Assembly: GCA_943737045.1 (NCBI GenBank)
Contig: CALSFV010000653.1
Span: forward strand, 124,001 to 188,000
DNA: 64,000 nucleotides
DNA from: Parapristionchus giblindavisi
Taxonomy: Eukaryota; Nematoda; Chromadorea; Rhabditida; Diplogasteridae
Reading direction: 5' to 3'
The position numbers and the translations under genes are program-made. The notes beneath the pieces are model-generated. The model was not told the origin of the DNA and did no database searches. It saw nothing but the letters and a program-made list of their open reading frames with translations. Each line of letters starts with the position of its first letter. Position 1 is the first letter of the stretch. Positions 13,401 to 22,727 of the stretch are shown one piece after another.

Positions 13401-16220
13401 GTTTTGTAATCGTCAATTATCGTGGATTAATGTAAAAATAATAAGCAAGTAGTGAAACGCCAGGTATTGAATTGATAGTCTGATATTCAGCGTGAACCTG
13501 GTAAATTTACGTCACTTTTGAAATGTCAAAATTCAGAACTCTCGAGAGCATTCTCCAAATGGAAAATTTCTAACAGAGACTAGCATTCTTTTTTTCAGAG
13601 CTATCCGAAAATTTTAAGATATTAAAGAAAGATAAAGATTAATGCGAATTATAAGGCTTTTCTTGGACCCTAGTGATTCGACTATGACCACTGTCTGGTT
13701 CTGACCCCGGCTAAGCTCTTTGGGCAGGAGCTCGGGTCTGTGAAACTCACAATAGCATGCTCTAGATATGCTTGATAAAGTATTAGTAGGACAAAGTAAT
13801 ACACAACTGGGAACAGGGTGATAACTGCATCGAATTTTGGAAAAAAAAATGGTTTACGTCCAAGTATGACAATAATTATATTTATTTCAATCCAGTATCG
13901 GTCGATATTCATTCTGATTACTATATTTTGTAATCGTCAATTATCGTGGATTAATGTAAAAATAATAAGCAAGTAGTGAAACGCCGGGTATTGAATTGAT
14001 AGTCTGATATTCAGCGTCAACCTGGTAAATTTACGTCACTTTTGAAATGTCAAAATTCAGAACTCTCGAGAGCATTCTCCAAATGGAAAATTTCTAACAG
14101 AGACTATCATTCCTTTTTTCAGAGCTATCTTAAAAAATTAAGATGTTAAAGAAAGATAAAGTTTAAAGCGAATTATAAGGCTTTTCTTGGACCCTAGTGA
14201 TTCGACTATGACCACTGTCTGGTTCTGACCCCGGCTAAGCTCTTTGGGCAGGAGCTCGGGTCTGTGAAACTCACAATAGCATGCTCTAGATATGCTTGAT
14301 AAAGTATTAGTAGGACAAAGTAATACACAACTGGGAACAGGGTGATAACTGCATCGAATTTTGGAAAAAAAATGGTTTACGTCCAAGTATGACAATAATT
14401 ATTTTTATTTCATTCCAGCATCGATCGATATTCATTCTGATTAATATGTTTTGTAATCGTCAATTATCGTGTATTAATGTAAAAACAATAAGCAAGTAGT
14501 GAAACGCCGGGTATTGAATTGATAGTCTGATATTCAGCGTGAACCTGGTAAATTTACGTCACTTTTGAAATGTCAAAATTCAGAACTCTCGAGAGCATTA
14601 TCCAAATGGAAAATTTCTAACAGAGACTATCATTCCTTTTTTCAGAGCTATCTTAAAAAAATTAAGATGTTAAAGAAAGATAAAGTTTAAAGCGAATTAT
14701 AAGGCTTTTCTTGGACCCTAGTGATTCGACTATGACCACTGTCTGGTTCTGACCCCGGCTAAGCTCTTTGGGCAGGAGCTCGGGTCTGTGAAACTCACAA
14801 TAGCATGCTCTAGATATGCTTGATAAAGTATTAGTAGGACAATGTAATACACAACTGGGAACAGGGTGATAACTGCATCGAATTTTGGAAAAAAAAATGG
14901 TTTACGTCCAAGTATGACAATAATTATTTTTATTTCATTCCAGCATCGGTCGATATTCATTCTGATTAATATGTTTTGTAATCGTCAATTATCGTGGATT
15001 AATGTAAAAATAATAAGCAAGTAGTGAAACGCCAGGTATTGAATTGATAGTCTGATATTCAGCGTGAACCTGGTAAATTTACGTCACTTTTGAAATGTCA
15101 AAATTCAGAACTCTCGAGAGCATTCTCCAAATGGAAAATTTCTAACAGAGACTAGCATTCTTTTTTTCAGAGCTATCCGAAAATTTTAAGATATTAAAGA
15201 AAGATAAAGATTAATGCGAATTATAAGGCTTTTCTTGGACCCTAGTGATTCGACTATGACCACTGTCTGGTTCTGACCCCGGCTAAGCTCTTTGGGCAGG
15301 AGCTCGGGTCTGTGAAACTCACAATAGCATGCTCTAGATATGCTTGATAAAGTATTAGTAGGACAAAGTAATACACAACTGGGAACAGGGTGATAACTGC
15401 ATCGAATTTTGGAAAAAAAAATGGTTTACGTCCAAGTATGACAATAATTATATTTATTTCAATCCAGTATCGGTCGATATTCATTCTGATTACTATATTT
15501 TGTAATCGTCAATTATCGTGGATTAATGTAAAAATAATAAGCAAGTAGTGAAACGCCGGGTATTGAATTGATAGTCTGATATTCAGCGTCAACCTGGTAA
15601 ATTTACGTCACTTTTGAAATGTCAAAATTCAGAACTCTCGAGAGCATTCTCCAAATGGAAAATTTCTAACAGAGACTATCATTCCTTTTTTCAGAGCTAT
15701 CTTAAAAAATTAAGATGTTAAAGAAAGATAAAGTTTAAAGCGAATTATAAGGCTTTTCTTGGACCCTAGTGATTCGACTATGACCACTGTCTGGTTCTGA
15801 CCCCGGCTAAGCTCTTTGGGCAGGACCTCGGGTCTGTGAAACTCACAATAGCATGCTCTAGATATGCTTGATAAAGTATTAGTAGGACAAAGTAATACAC
15901 AACTGGGAACAGGGTGATAACTGCATCGAATTTTGGAAAAAAAATGGTTTACGTCCAAGTATGACAATAATTATTTTTATTTCATTCCAGCATCGATCGA
16001 TATTCATTCTGATTAATATGTTTTGTAATCGTCAATTATCGTGGATTAATGTAAAAACAATAAGCAAGTAGTGAAACGCCGGGTATTGAATTGATAGTCT
16101 GATATTCAGCGTGAACCTGGTAAATTAACGTCACTTTTGAAATGTCAAAATTCAGAACTCTCGAGAGCATTATCCAAATGGAAAATTTCTAACAGAGACT
16201 ATCATTCCTTTTTTCAGAGC
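10461..16220 (+). repeat. Higher-order repeat: trimer of 1572 bp, about 3.7 copies
   Basis: Three distinguishable monomers alternate in register. The first has AAAGATTAATGCG and CAATCCAGTATCGG. The second has CTTAAAAAATTAAG, CATCGATCGATATTC and AAAAACAATAAGC. The third has ACAATGTAATACAC and GACTAGCATTCTTT. The first-monomer marker occurs near 10490, 12063, 13635 and 15207, giving spacings of 1572-1573 bp. The fourth copy contains the first two monomers and then diverges. An incomplete related block starts near 7325. Confidence 0.88.
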
Positions 16221-19037
16221 TATCTTAAAAAAATTAAGATGTTAAAGAAAGATAAAGTTTAAAGCGAATTATAATGCTTTTCTTGGACCCTAGTGATTCG
16301 ACTATGACCACTGTCTGGTTCTGACCCCGGCTAAGCTCTTTGGGCAGGAGCTCGGGTCTGTGAAACTCACAATAGCATGCTCTAGATATGCTTGATAAAG
16401 TATTAGTAGGACAAAGTAATACACAACTGGGAACAGTGTGATAACTGCATCGAATTTTGGAAAAAAAATGGTTTACGTCCAAGTATGACAATAATTATTT
16501 TTATTTCATTCCAGCATCGGTCGATATTCATTCTGATTAATATGTTTTGTAATCGTCACGTATTGTGGATTAATTTTAAAATAGTGATCAAGTGGTGAAA
16601 CGCCGGGTATTGAATTGATAGTCTGATATTCAGCGTGAACCTGGTAAATTTACGTCACTTTTGAAATGTCAAAATTCAGAACTCTCGAGAGCATTCTCCA
16701 AATGGAAAATTTCTAACAGAGACTATCATTCCTTTTTTCAGAGCTATCCAAAAAACTTAAGATGTTAAAGAAAGATAAAGTTTAAAGCGAATTATAAGGC
16801 TTTTCTTGGACCCTAGTGATTCGACTATGACCACTGTCTGGTTCTGACCCCGGCTAAGCTCTTTGGGCAGGAGCTCGGGTCTGTGAAGCTCACAATTGCA
16901 TGCGCTAGATATGCTTGATAAAGTATCAGTAAGGCAAAGTGATACACAGCTGGGAACAGGGTGATAACTGCATCGAATTTTGGAGAAAAAAAATGGTTTA
17001 CGTCCAAGTATGACAATATTTATTTTTATTTCATTCCAGCATCGGTCGATATTCATTCTGATTAATATGTTTTGTAATCGTCAATTATCGTGGATTAATG
17101 TAAAAATAATAAGCAAGTAGTGAAACGCCAGGTATTGAATTGATAGTCTGATATTCAGCGTGAACCTGGTAAATTTACGTCACTTTTGAAATGTCAAAAT
17201 TCAGAACTCTCGAGAGCATTCTCCAAATGGAAAATTTCTAACAGAGACGATCATTCCTTTTTTCAGAGCTATCCAAAAATTTTAAGATATTAAAGAAAGA
17301 TAAAGTTTAAAGCGAATTATAAGGCTTTTCTTGGACCCTAGTGATTCGACTATGACCACTGTCTGGTTCTGACCCCGGCTAAGCTCTTTGGGCAGGAGCT
17401 CGGGTCTGTGAAACTCACAATAGCATGCTCTAGATATGCTTGATAAAGTATTAGTAGGACAATGTAATACACAACTGGGAACAGGGTGATAACTGCATCG
17501 AATTTTGGAAAAAAAATGGTTTACGTCCAAGTATGACAATAATTATTTTTATTTCATTCCAGCATCGGTCGATATTCATTCTGATTAATATGTTTTGTAA
17601 TCGTCAATTATCGTGGATTAATGTAAAAATAATAAGCAAGTAGTGAAACGCCAGGTATTGAATTGATAGTCTGATATTCAGCGTGAACCTGGTAAATTTA
17701 CGTCACTTTTGAAATGTCAAAATTCAGAACTCTCGAGAGCATTCTCCAAATGGAAAATTTCTAACAGAGACTAGCATTCTTTTTTTCAGAGCTATCCGAA
17801 AATTTTAAGATATTAAAGAAAGATAAAGATTAATGCGAATTATAAGGCTTTTCTTGGACCCTAGTGATTCGACTATGACCACTGTCTGGTTCTGACCCCG
17901 GCTAAGCTCTTTGGGCAGGAGCTCGGGTCTGTGAAACTCACAATAGCATGCTCTAGATATGCTTGATAAAGTATTAGTAGGACAAAGTAATACACAACTG
18001 GGAACAGGGTGATAACTGCATCGAATTTTGGAAAAAAAATGGTTTACGTCCAAGTATGACAATAATTATATTTATTTCAATCCAGTATCGGTCGATATTC
18101 ATTCTGATTACTATATTTTGTAATCGTCAATTATCGTGGATTAATGTAAAAATAATAAGCAAGTAGTGAAACGCCGGGTATTGAATTGATAGTCTGATAT
18201 TCAGCGTCAACCTGGTAAATTTACGTCACTTTTGAAATGTCAAAATTCAGAACTCTCGAGAGCATTCTCCAAATGGAAAATTTCTAACAGAGACTATCAT
18301 TCCTTTTTTCAGAGCTATCTTAAAAAATTAAGATGTTAAAGAAAGATAAAGTTTAAAGCGAATTATAAGGCTTTTCTTGGACCCTAGTGATTCGACTATG
18401 ACCACTGTCTGGTTCTGACCCCGGCTAAGCTCTTTGGGCAGGACCTCGGGTCTGTGAAACTCACAATAGCATGCTCTAGATATGCTTGATAAAGTATTAG
18501 TAGGACAAAGTAATACACAACTGGGAACAGGGTGATAACTGCATCGAATTTTGGAAAAAAAATGGTTTACGTCCAAGTATGACAATAATTATTTTTATTT
18601 CATTCCAGCATCGATCGATATTCATTCTGATTAATATGTTTTGTAATCGTCAATTATCGTGGATTAATGTAAAAACAATAAGCAAGTAGTGAAACGCCGG
18701 GTATTGAATTGATAGTCTGATATTCAGCGTGAACCTGGTAAATTTACGTCACTTTTGAAATGTCAAAATTCAGAACTCTCGAGAGCATTATCCAAATGGA
18801 AAATTTCTAACAGAGACTATCATTCCTTTTTTTCAGAGCTATCTTAAAAAAATTAAGATGTTAAAGAAAGATAAAGTTTAAAGCGAATTATAATGCTTTT
18901 CTTGGACCCTAGTGATTCGACTATGACCACTGTCTGGTTCTGACCCCGGCTAAGCTCTTTGGGCAGGAGCTCGGGTCTGTGAAACTCACAATAGCATGCT
19001 CTAGATATGCTTGATAAAGTATTAGTAGGACAAAGTA

Positions 19038-19041
19038 ATAC
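19038..19041 (+). repeat. Target-site duplication, left copy (ATAC)
   Basis: ATAC precedes the left LTR here and recurs at 22724-22727 after the right LTR. The uninterrupted satellite reads GTAATACACAAC, so exactly four bases were duplicated. Confidence 0.85.
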
Positions 19042-19448
19042 TGTAATGTATACAATGGCCGGGTTCTTAAACTTGTGGTTAACGCACCAAGACTCGAGAT
19101 TACAATCTAAGCTTTATCTCCAACTTCAACCACAATTAAAGAATATTTGGTGACGGGAGACTTACTTAAAAGGGAGGTGTGAGTGATGGGGAGAAATAGG
19201 ACGAGGAGAGAAGAGCAGGGAAGACCAGAAAGAACCCAACTGAAAGAGGCATAAAGCCTCTATTTATATGCAAGACTAATTAAATTAAAAGAGTAAGACA
19301 GATAAAGGAATGCTAAGACAAAGAAAGTACAATAAGATGCAAAAATCATTCTAACATAAGGGCAATGGGTTTAGGGGTCGAAGAGGGGAAAGGGGAATAG
19401 GGGAGGCGGTTAGCCTGGGGTATATGGAGATAGGGAGTATCCCTAACA
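19042..19448 (-). repeat. 3' LTR (407 bp)
   Basis: This is a direct repeat of 22317-22723 with the same length and no difference seen by eye. On the minus strand it reads TGTTAGGGATACTCCC at its start and ends ATACATTACA. It contains a TATAAATA box and a TCAGTT initiator, as does the other copy. The last 34 codons of the Gag-like ORF and its stop lie inside this LTR. Confidence 0.93.
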
Positions 19449-21265
19449 TCTCCCTCCTCCTGCGAAAATGAGCCTCCTGGCTCATAGACGAGTCTTCTCA
19501 TTCTTCTAGTCGATCTTCTAACGAATCCAGCAGTTCTTCGGAATTCCACAGTCTTATTTCTTCCTTTGAATCCTTGATATGGAGATATAATTTCATTACG
19601 TAATCTTACAGTATCTTGATCGATACCATCACTCTTCAATGGATATCCAGAATCATTATCCATACCAGAAGGACAGATGGACATGGCGCAATCTTCTTCA
19701 CGACCCCTGTCAATCACCGTACCCTTACAGTATTTCAGGTTATTCTTCACAATATATCCTCTCCACATAAAACTTCTACATCCATTAACATCTCCTCTTT
19801 CCTGACCATAATAAGGTTTCAGTCTACCACGGAATCTTCCCCATTCCGTACGATTCCAACAACCGTATCGCGACACACCAGTGTATTGATTACCATCGTT
19901 ACCGCAATCCTTGTGATATTGATCTACACATTGACCTACAACGTTACTTACCTCGTCAGTTCTTGCAGAATGATGACAAATCTTAATCAAATCTTCATTT
20001 TCTTCAGATTTAATGTTTACAGAAGTCCTTCTATAAAATGACTCCGCGTGTTCAACCATACACAATTTCTTATCGATTTGATCATTTTCTTCTTCTTTTT
20101 CACAATATTGATTAACCACATTACTTCCATCATCTTCATCTTTCATCTCCTTATCACTCCGATAATCTACCTTACCTTTATCCATTTCGTCCTTACTCCT
20201 CTTAATCTCATTTACAGAAGTCTGATTCTCTACCACTTTGTCTAATTCCCTCAACCACTTATTGGAATCTTGCAAAGGCACCATTGGTACTGCATCTTCC
20301 TTATTCTTATTCACGAAGACATTATTCTCATGGTTATTGCACATAATACTCCTGCCATGCATACAGTGATCACGATTTTCATTAAATTCATACTCATGAA
20401 ATAAGTGAAACAGTTCACTCGTATCACAATCAATACCTTTAGCCTCTATTCTTCCTCCTTTAACTTCATTATCACTAATAACACTACTGACACCAAATGC
20501 ACACAAATCATTCTTCCCAATTACAGGTTGATTATCAAGCTTACTATTACTACAAGTCACAAAATTCTTCAAATCACAATTATTATCGTCAGTCCTATTC
20601 GACGGTTTCACTCTTTGTTCACTTCTACCGTATCGCCTCTGATTACCGTAACCTTGACTTTTACGCTTCATTCCATAACCATAATAACCATAATACACCA
20701 TAGATGGACATCCATTGGCAGCATGACCTTTTCCACCACAATTCGAACAAATATCGTTATGCAAATCATCTTTCATGTCTCTCTTTCTTGGTAAACTTTG
20801 ATCGATCATAATATTATTTAATCTACTGTGTCGAGTTAGATAGTCATTATCAGCCCTACACACATTACCATTCACTCTGTACACATGTTCCTTATTATAA
20901 CCAACAACAACATCTACCCTAGCATCATATGTTCCATCTAGTTTATCCTCAAACCAGCCTATTATCTCTCCATAATTCTCCCTCCTTTGTATAGTACTTG
21001 GCATAGTTTTCCAGATATCACTAGCCCTTCCTCTCAAGAATGATTCAAAATAAGAAATGCGTGAATGATCATCTAAATGTTTGAAACGCAAAGTGAATTG
21101 CCTCTTGAACACATCGAATCTCTCATCTTTATTGGCATGAAAATTTTCCAAAGGCGGGAGCATAGATAGTCTCGCTTGTTCATTACTCTTTCTCAATGAT
21201 GACTCCATTGCCTTCACAAACATATCCACATTCGACATTTGTTTATAGTCGGTCTGTTGAAACAT
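19346..21265 (-). CDS. Gag-like nucleocapsid protein of gag-only LTR element, 639 aa
   Basis: The start chosen is the first in-frame ATG (21265); the open frame extends upstream only through a GTG. Residues ~35-115 resemble a retrotransposon Gag capsid region, with LPPLENF, a long helical segment with RFKHLDD, and FLRGRASDIWKTMP. A single zinc knuckle C-X2-C-X4-H-X4-C lies at residues 173-186, followed by a Tyr/Gly/Arg-rich basic stretch, as in nucleic-acid-binding Gag C-termini. Residues ~215-560 are low-complexity, rich in Asn, Asp, Glu and Lys, and match no family I recognise. There is no DTG/DSG protease motif and no YXDD. The last 34 codons are read from inside the 3' LTR. The frame is intact, so the protein may be made. 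Expected role: packaging the element's RNA in cytoplasmic particles, with RT supplied in trans. Capsid assignment is moderate; the zinc knuckle is clear. Confidence 0.78.
   Translation of the reverse strand: MFQQTDYKQMSNVDMFVKAMESSLRKSNEQARLSMLPPLENFHANKDERFDVFKRQFTLRFKHLDDHSRISYFESFLRGRASDIWKTMPSTIQRRENYGEIIGWFEDKLDGTYDARVDVVVGYNKEHVYRVNGNVCRADNDYLTRHSRLNNIMIDQSLPRKRDMKDDLHNDICSNCGGKGHAANGCPSMVYYGYYGYGMKRKSQGYGNQRRYGRSEQRVKPSNRTDDNNCDLKNFVTCSNSKLDNQPVIGKNDLCAFGVSSVISDNEVKGGRIEAKGIDCDTSELFHLFHEYEFNENRDHCMHGRSIMCNNHENNVFVNKNKEDAVPMVPLQDSNKWLRELDKVVENQTSVNEIKRSKDEMDKGKVDYRSDKEMKDEDDGSNVVNQYCEKEEENDQIDKKLCMVEHAESFYRRTSVNIKSEENEDLIKICHHSARTDEVSNVVGQCVDQYHKDCGNDGNQYTGVSRYGCWNRTEWGRFRGRLKPYYGQERGDVNGCRSFMWRGYIVKNNLKYCKGTVIDRGREEDCAMSICPSGMDNDSGYPLKSDGIDQDTVRLRNEIISPYQGFKGRNKTVEFRRTAGFVRRSTRRMRRLVYEPGGSFSQEEGDVRDTPYLHIPQANRLPYSPFPSSTPKPIALMLE
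19449..19461 (-). other. Polypurine tract
   Basis: On the minus strand AGGAGGAGGGAGA abuts the start of the 3' LTR with no gap. This is the expected site of plus-strand DNA priming. The tract is also translated as part of the Gag-like ORF, which reads through it into the LTR. Confidence 0.8.
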
Positions 21266-21660
21266 ATCCTCCCTATCACACAACAAAAATTTCAATCGAT
21301 ATAACCACACGATAACTAATCACAATAATTTACTGTAGCAACTCAACTACTCAATACTTCAGTGCCTTAACACCTTAAGACCACAAGATCTTCACGTCTC
21401 CAGACTCCACGAGACTCCAAACTCTCACCAAACCTCCAAACTTCAAGACCTCAACACCTCAATGTGCCTCAAAATCACAACACCACCACACCTTAACACC
21501 TCAAGGTCACAACTCAAGACCGTAGCACCTCAAGGCTACCTCCAGATCTCCACACCTCAGATCCCAACACTTCACCACTTTACGGTCACAACTCAAGACC
21601 TTAACACCACGGATTCCAAGTCTCTACAGACTCCACAGACTTTCCAGTCTTAATATCACC
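21266..21660 (-). repeat. Low-complexity CTCAA/CTTAA-rich leader segment
   Basis: Between the Gag-like start codon and the 49-bp tandem repeats is a region made largely of degenerate short repeats of the type CCTCAACACC/CTCAAGACC on the plus strand (clearest from 21350 to 21655). It forms part of the transcribed leader of the element. No credible gene is visible; the 63-codon plus-strand frame here is a product of the repetitive sequence. Confidence 0.6.
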
Positions 21661-21664
21661 ACCA

Positions 21665-22104
21665 CACTGGCTATCTAGTCTCGCTGGACTTCTTAGCCTC
21701 AGATCTGCACAACACTGGCTATCTAGTCTCGCTGGACTTCTTAGCCTCAAGATCTTAACAACACTGGCTTTCTAGTCTCGCTGGACTTCTTAGCCTCAGA
21801 TCTGCACAACACTGGCTTTCTAGTCTCGCTGGACTTCTTAGCCTCAAGATCTTAACAACACTGGCTTTCTAGTCTCGCTGGACTTCTTAGCCTCAAGATC
21901 TTAACAACACTGGCTTTCTAGTCTCGCTGGACTTCTTAGCCTCAAGATCTTAACAACACTGGCTTTCTAGTCTCGCTGGACTTCTTAGCCTCAAGATCTT
22001 AACAACACTGGCTTTCTAGTCTCGCTGGACTTCTTAGCCTCAAGATCTTAACAACACTGGCTTTCTAGTCTCGCTGGACTTCTTAGCCTCAAGATCTTAA
22101 CACC
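21665..22104 (-). repeat. Nine tandem 49-bp repeats in the retrotransposon leader
   Basis: CACTGGCT recurs at about 21665, 21713, 21762, 21810, 21859, 21908, 21957, 22006 and 22055, so the unit is 48-49 bp. Late copies are virtually identical; early ones vary (CTATCTAG for CTTTCTAG, AGATCTGCAC for AAGATCTTAA). On the transcribed minus strand each unit can form a two-part hairpin: GGCT pairs with AGCC, then a symmetric purine internal loop, then AGTC pairs with GACT around loop CAGCGA. The array sits between primer-binding site and Gag, where packaging signals often lie. Function is inferred. Confidence 0.85.
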
Positions 22105-22298
22105 TCAAGATCACACCACGTTCACCAAACGGGTTTAGTATCAATCGACCGGGATCACCTAGCTGGTTAGGCTCGATGCGTCGGTAACGATGATAGGTCC
22201 AATCGATCGCAATACAGTATCCTCTCCTCGGATACACTTCACTCCTGAATCAACTCACAAGATAGAAGTAATCAAGAATCTTAGTACCTAACACACAA
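22105..22298 (-). other. Unique leader segment of the gag-only element
   Basis: About 190 bp between the tandem repeats and the primer-binding site. It is non-repetitive and has no ORF of note. I see no specific motif beyond its position in the 5' untranslated leader. Confidence 0.5.
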
Positions 22299-22316
22299 GA
22301 GTCGGTTCGGCCCCCA
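22299..22316 (-). other. Primer-binding site, probably tRNA-Pro
   Basis: Directly after the 5' LTR the minus strand reads TGGGGGCCGAACCGAC. Its complement, GTTCGGCCCCCA, looks like the 3' end of a tRNA: CCA preceded by C73, then TTCGGCC as the acceptor strand. A C at position 73 is typical of eukaryotic tRNA-Pro. The isotype is inference; the position and the TGG start are direct. Confidence 0.6.
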
Positions 22317-22723
22317 TGTAATGTATACAATGGCCGGGTTCTTAAACTTGTGGTTAACGCACCAAGACTCGAGATTACAATCTAAGCTTTATCTCCAACT
22401 TCAACCACAATTAAAGAATATTTGGTGACGGGAGACTTACTTAAAAGGGAGGTGTGAGTGATGGGGAGAAATAGGACGAGGAGAGAAGAGCAGGGAAGAC
22501 CAGAAAGAACCCAACTGAAAGAGGCATAAAGCCTCTATTTATATGCAAGACTAATTAAATTAAAAGAGTAAGACAGATAAAGGAATGCTAAGACAAAGAA
22601 AGTACAATAAGATGCAAAAATCATTCTAACATAAGGGCAATGGGTTTAGGGGTCGAAGAGGGGAAAGGGGAATAGGGGAGGCGGTTAGCCTGGGGTATAT
22701 GGAGATAGGGAGTATCCCTAACA
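22317..22723 (-). repeat. 5' LTR (407 bp)
   Basis: This is the upstream LTR for the minus-strand element and a direct repeat of 19042-19448. It should provide the promoter. The apparent absence of differences from the 3' LTR indicates a recent insertion, since the two LTRs are copied from one template at integration. Confidence 0.93.
22516..22543 (-). promoter_or_regulatory. Candidate LTR promoter: TATA box plus initiator
   Basis: On the minus strand TATAAATA occupies 22543-22536 and TCAGTT lies with its A at 22516, 27 bases downstream of the first T of the TATA box. Both motifs fit known RNA polymerase II core promoter elements, and TCAGT is the arthropod-type initiator. The same pair is in the other LTR (TATA 19268-19261, A at 19241). 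Start-site use is inferred. Confidence 0.55.
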
Positions 22724-22727
22724 ATAC
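22724..22727 (+). repeat. Target-site duplication, right copy (ATAC)
   Basis: Partner of 19038-19041. The satellite continues in phase after it (ATACACAACTGG). Confidence 0.85.

Larger units (their letters stand above)
1..19041 (+). repeat. Satellite array, segment 1 (about 36 monomers of ~523 bp)
   Basis: Head-to-tail repeats of a 522-525 bp unit run without a break from the window edge to the first LTR element. Landmarks recur in fixed order: TTAAGATRTTAAAG, GACCACTGTC, CCCCGGCTAAGCTC, a GCATGC block, CAGGGTGATAACTGCATC, an A-run of variable length, TTTACGTCCAAG, TTTCATTCCAG, AACGCCGGGTATTGAATTG, TTTACGTCAC, CTCTCGAGAGC and CCTTTTTTCAGAGCTATC. Two main monomer types and mosaics between them are present. 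Short ORFs on the minus strand recur in each unit but begin with TTG and switch frame at the A-run, so they are not annotated as genes. I see no gene in this stretch. The array probably extends to the left of the window. Confidence 0.97.
19042..22723 (-). mobile_element. Non-autonomous gag-only LTR retrotransposon, 3682 bp
   Basis: The element has two 407-bp direct terminal repeats, each starting TGT and ending ACA, and is flanked by the 4-bp duplication ATAC. It lies on the minus strand: primer-binding site next to the right-hand LTR, polypurine tract next to the left-hand LTR, and a single long minus-strand ORF between them. That ORF has a Gag-like N-terminal region and one CCHC zinc knuckle. 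No aspartic protease, reverse transcriptase, RNase H or integrase motif is visible in any frame, and the internal region (2868 bp) is too short for a normal pol gene. The class is known as gag-only or TR-GAG-type elements. A Ty3/gypsy affiliation is possible from the 4-bp TSD and TG..CA ends but not proven. Confidence 0.9.

Noticed and set aside
1..19041. CENP-B-box-like motif in the monomer
   Set aside because: I looked for the TTCG....CGGG core and found no convincing match.
19616..20794. Plus-strand ORFs of 141, 65, 129 and 68 codons opposite the Gag-like gene
   Set aside because: They are shadows of the long minus-strand ORF, rich in Thr, Ile and Ser from its antisense, with no recognisable domain.
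21665..22104. CRISPR-like or minisatellite gene region
   Set aside because: The 49-bp units are contiguous, with no unique spacers, and lie inside a retrotransposon leader.
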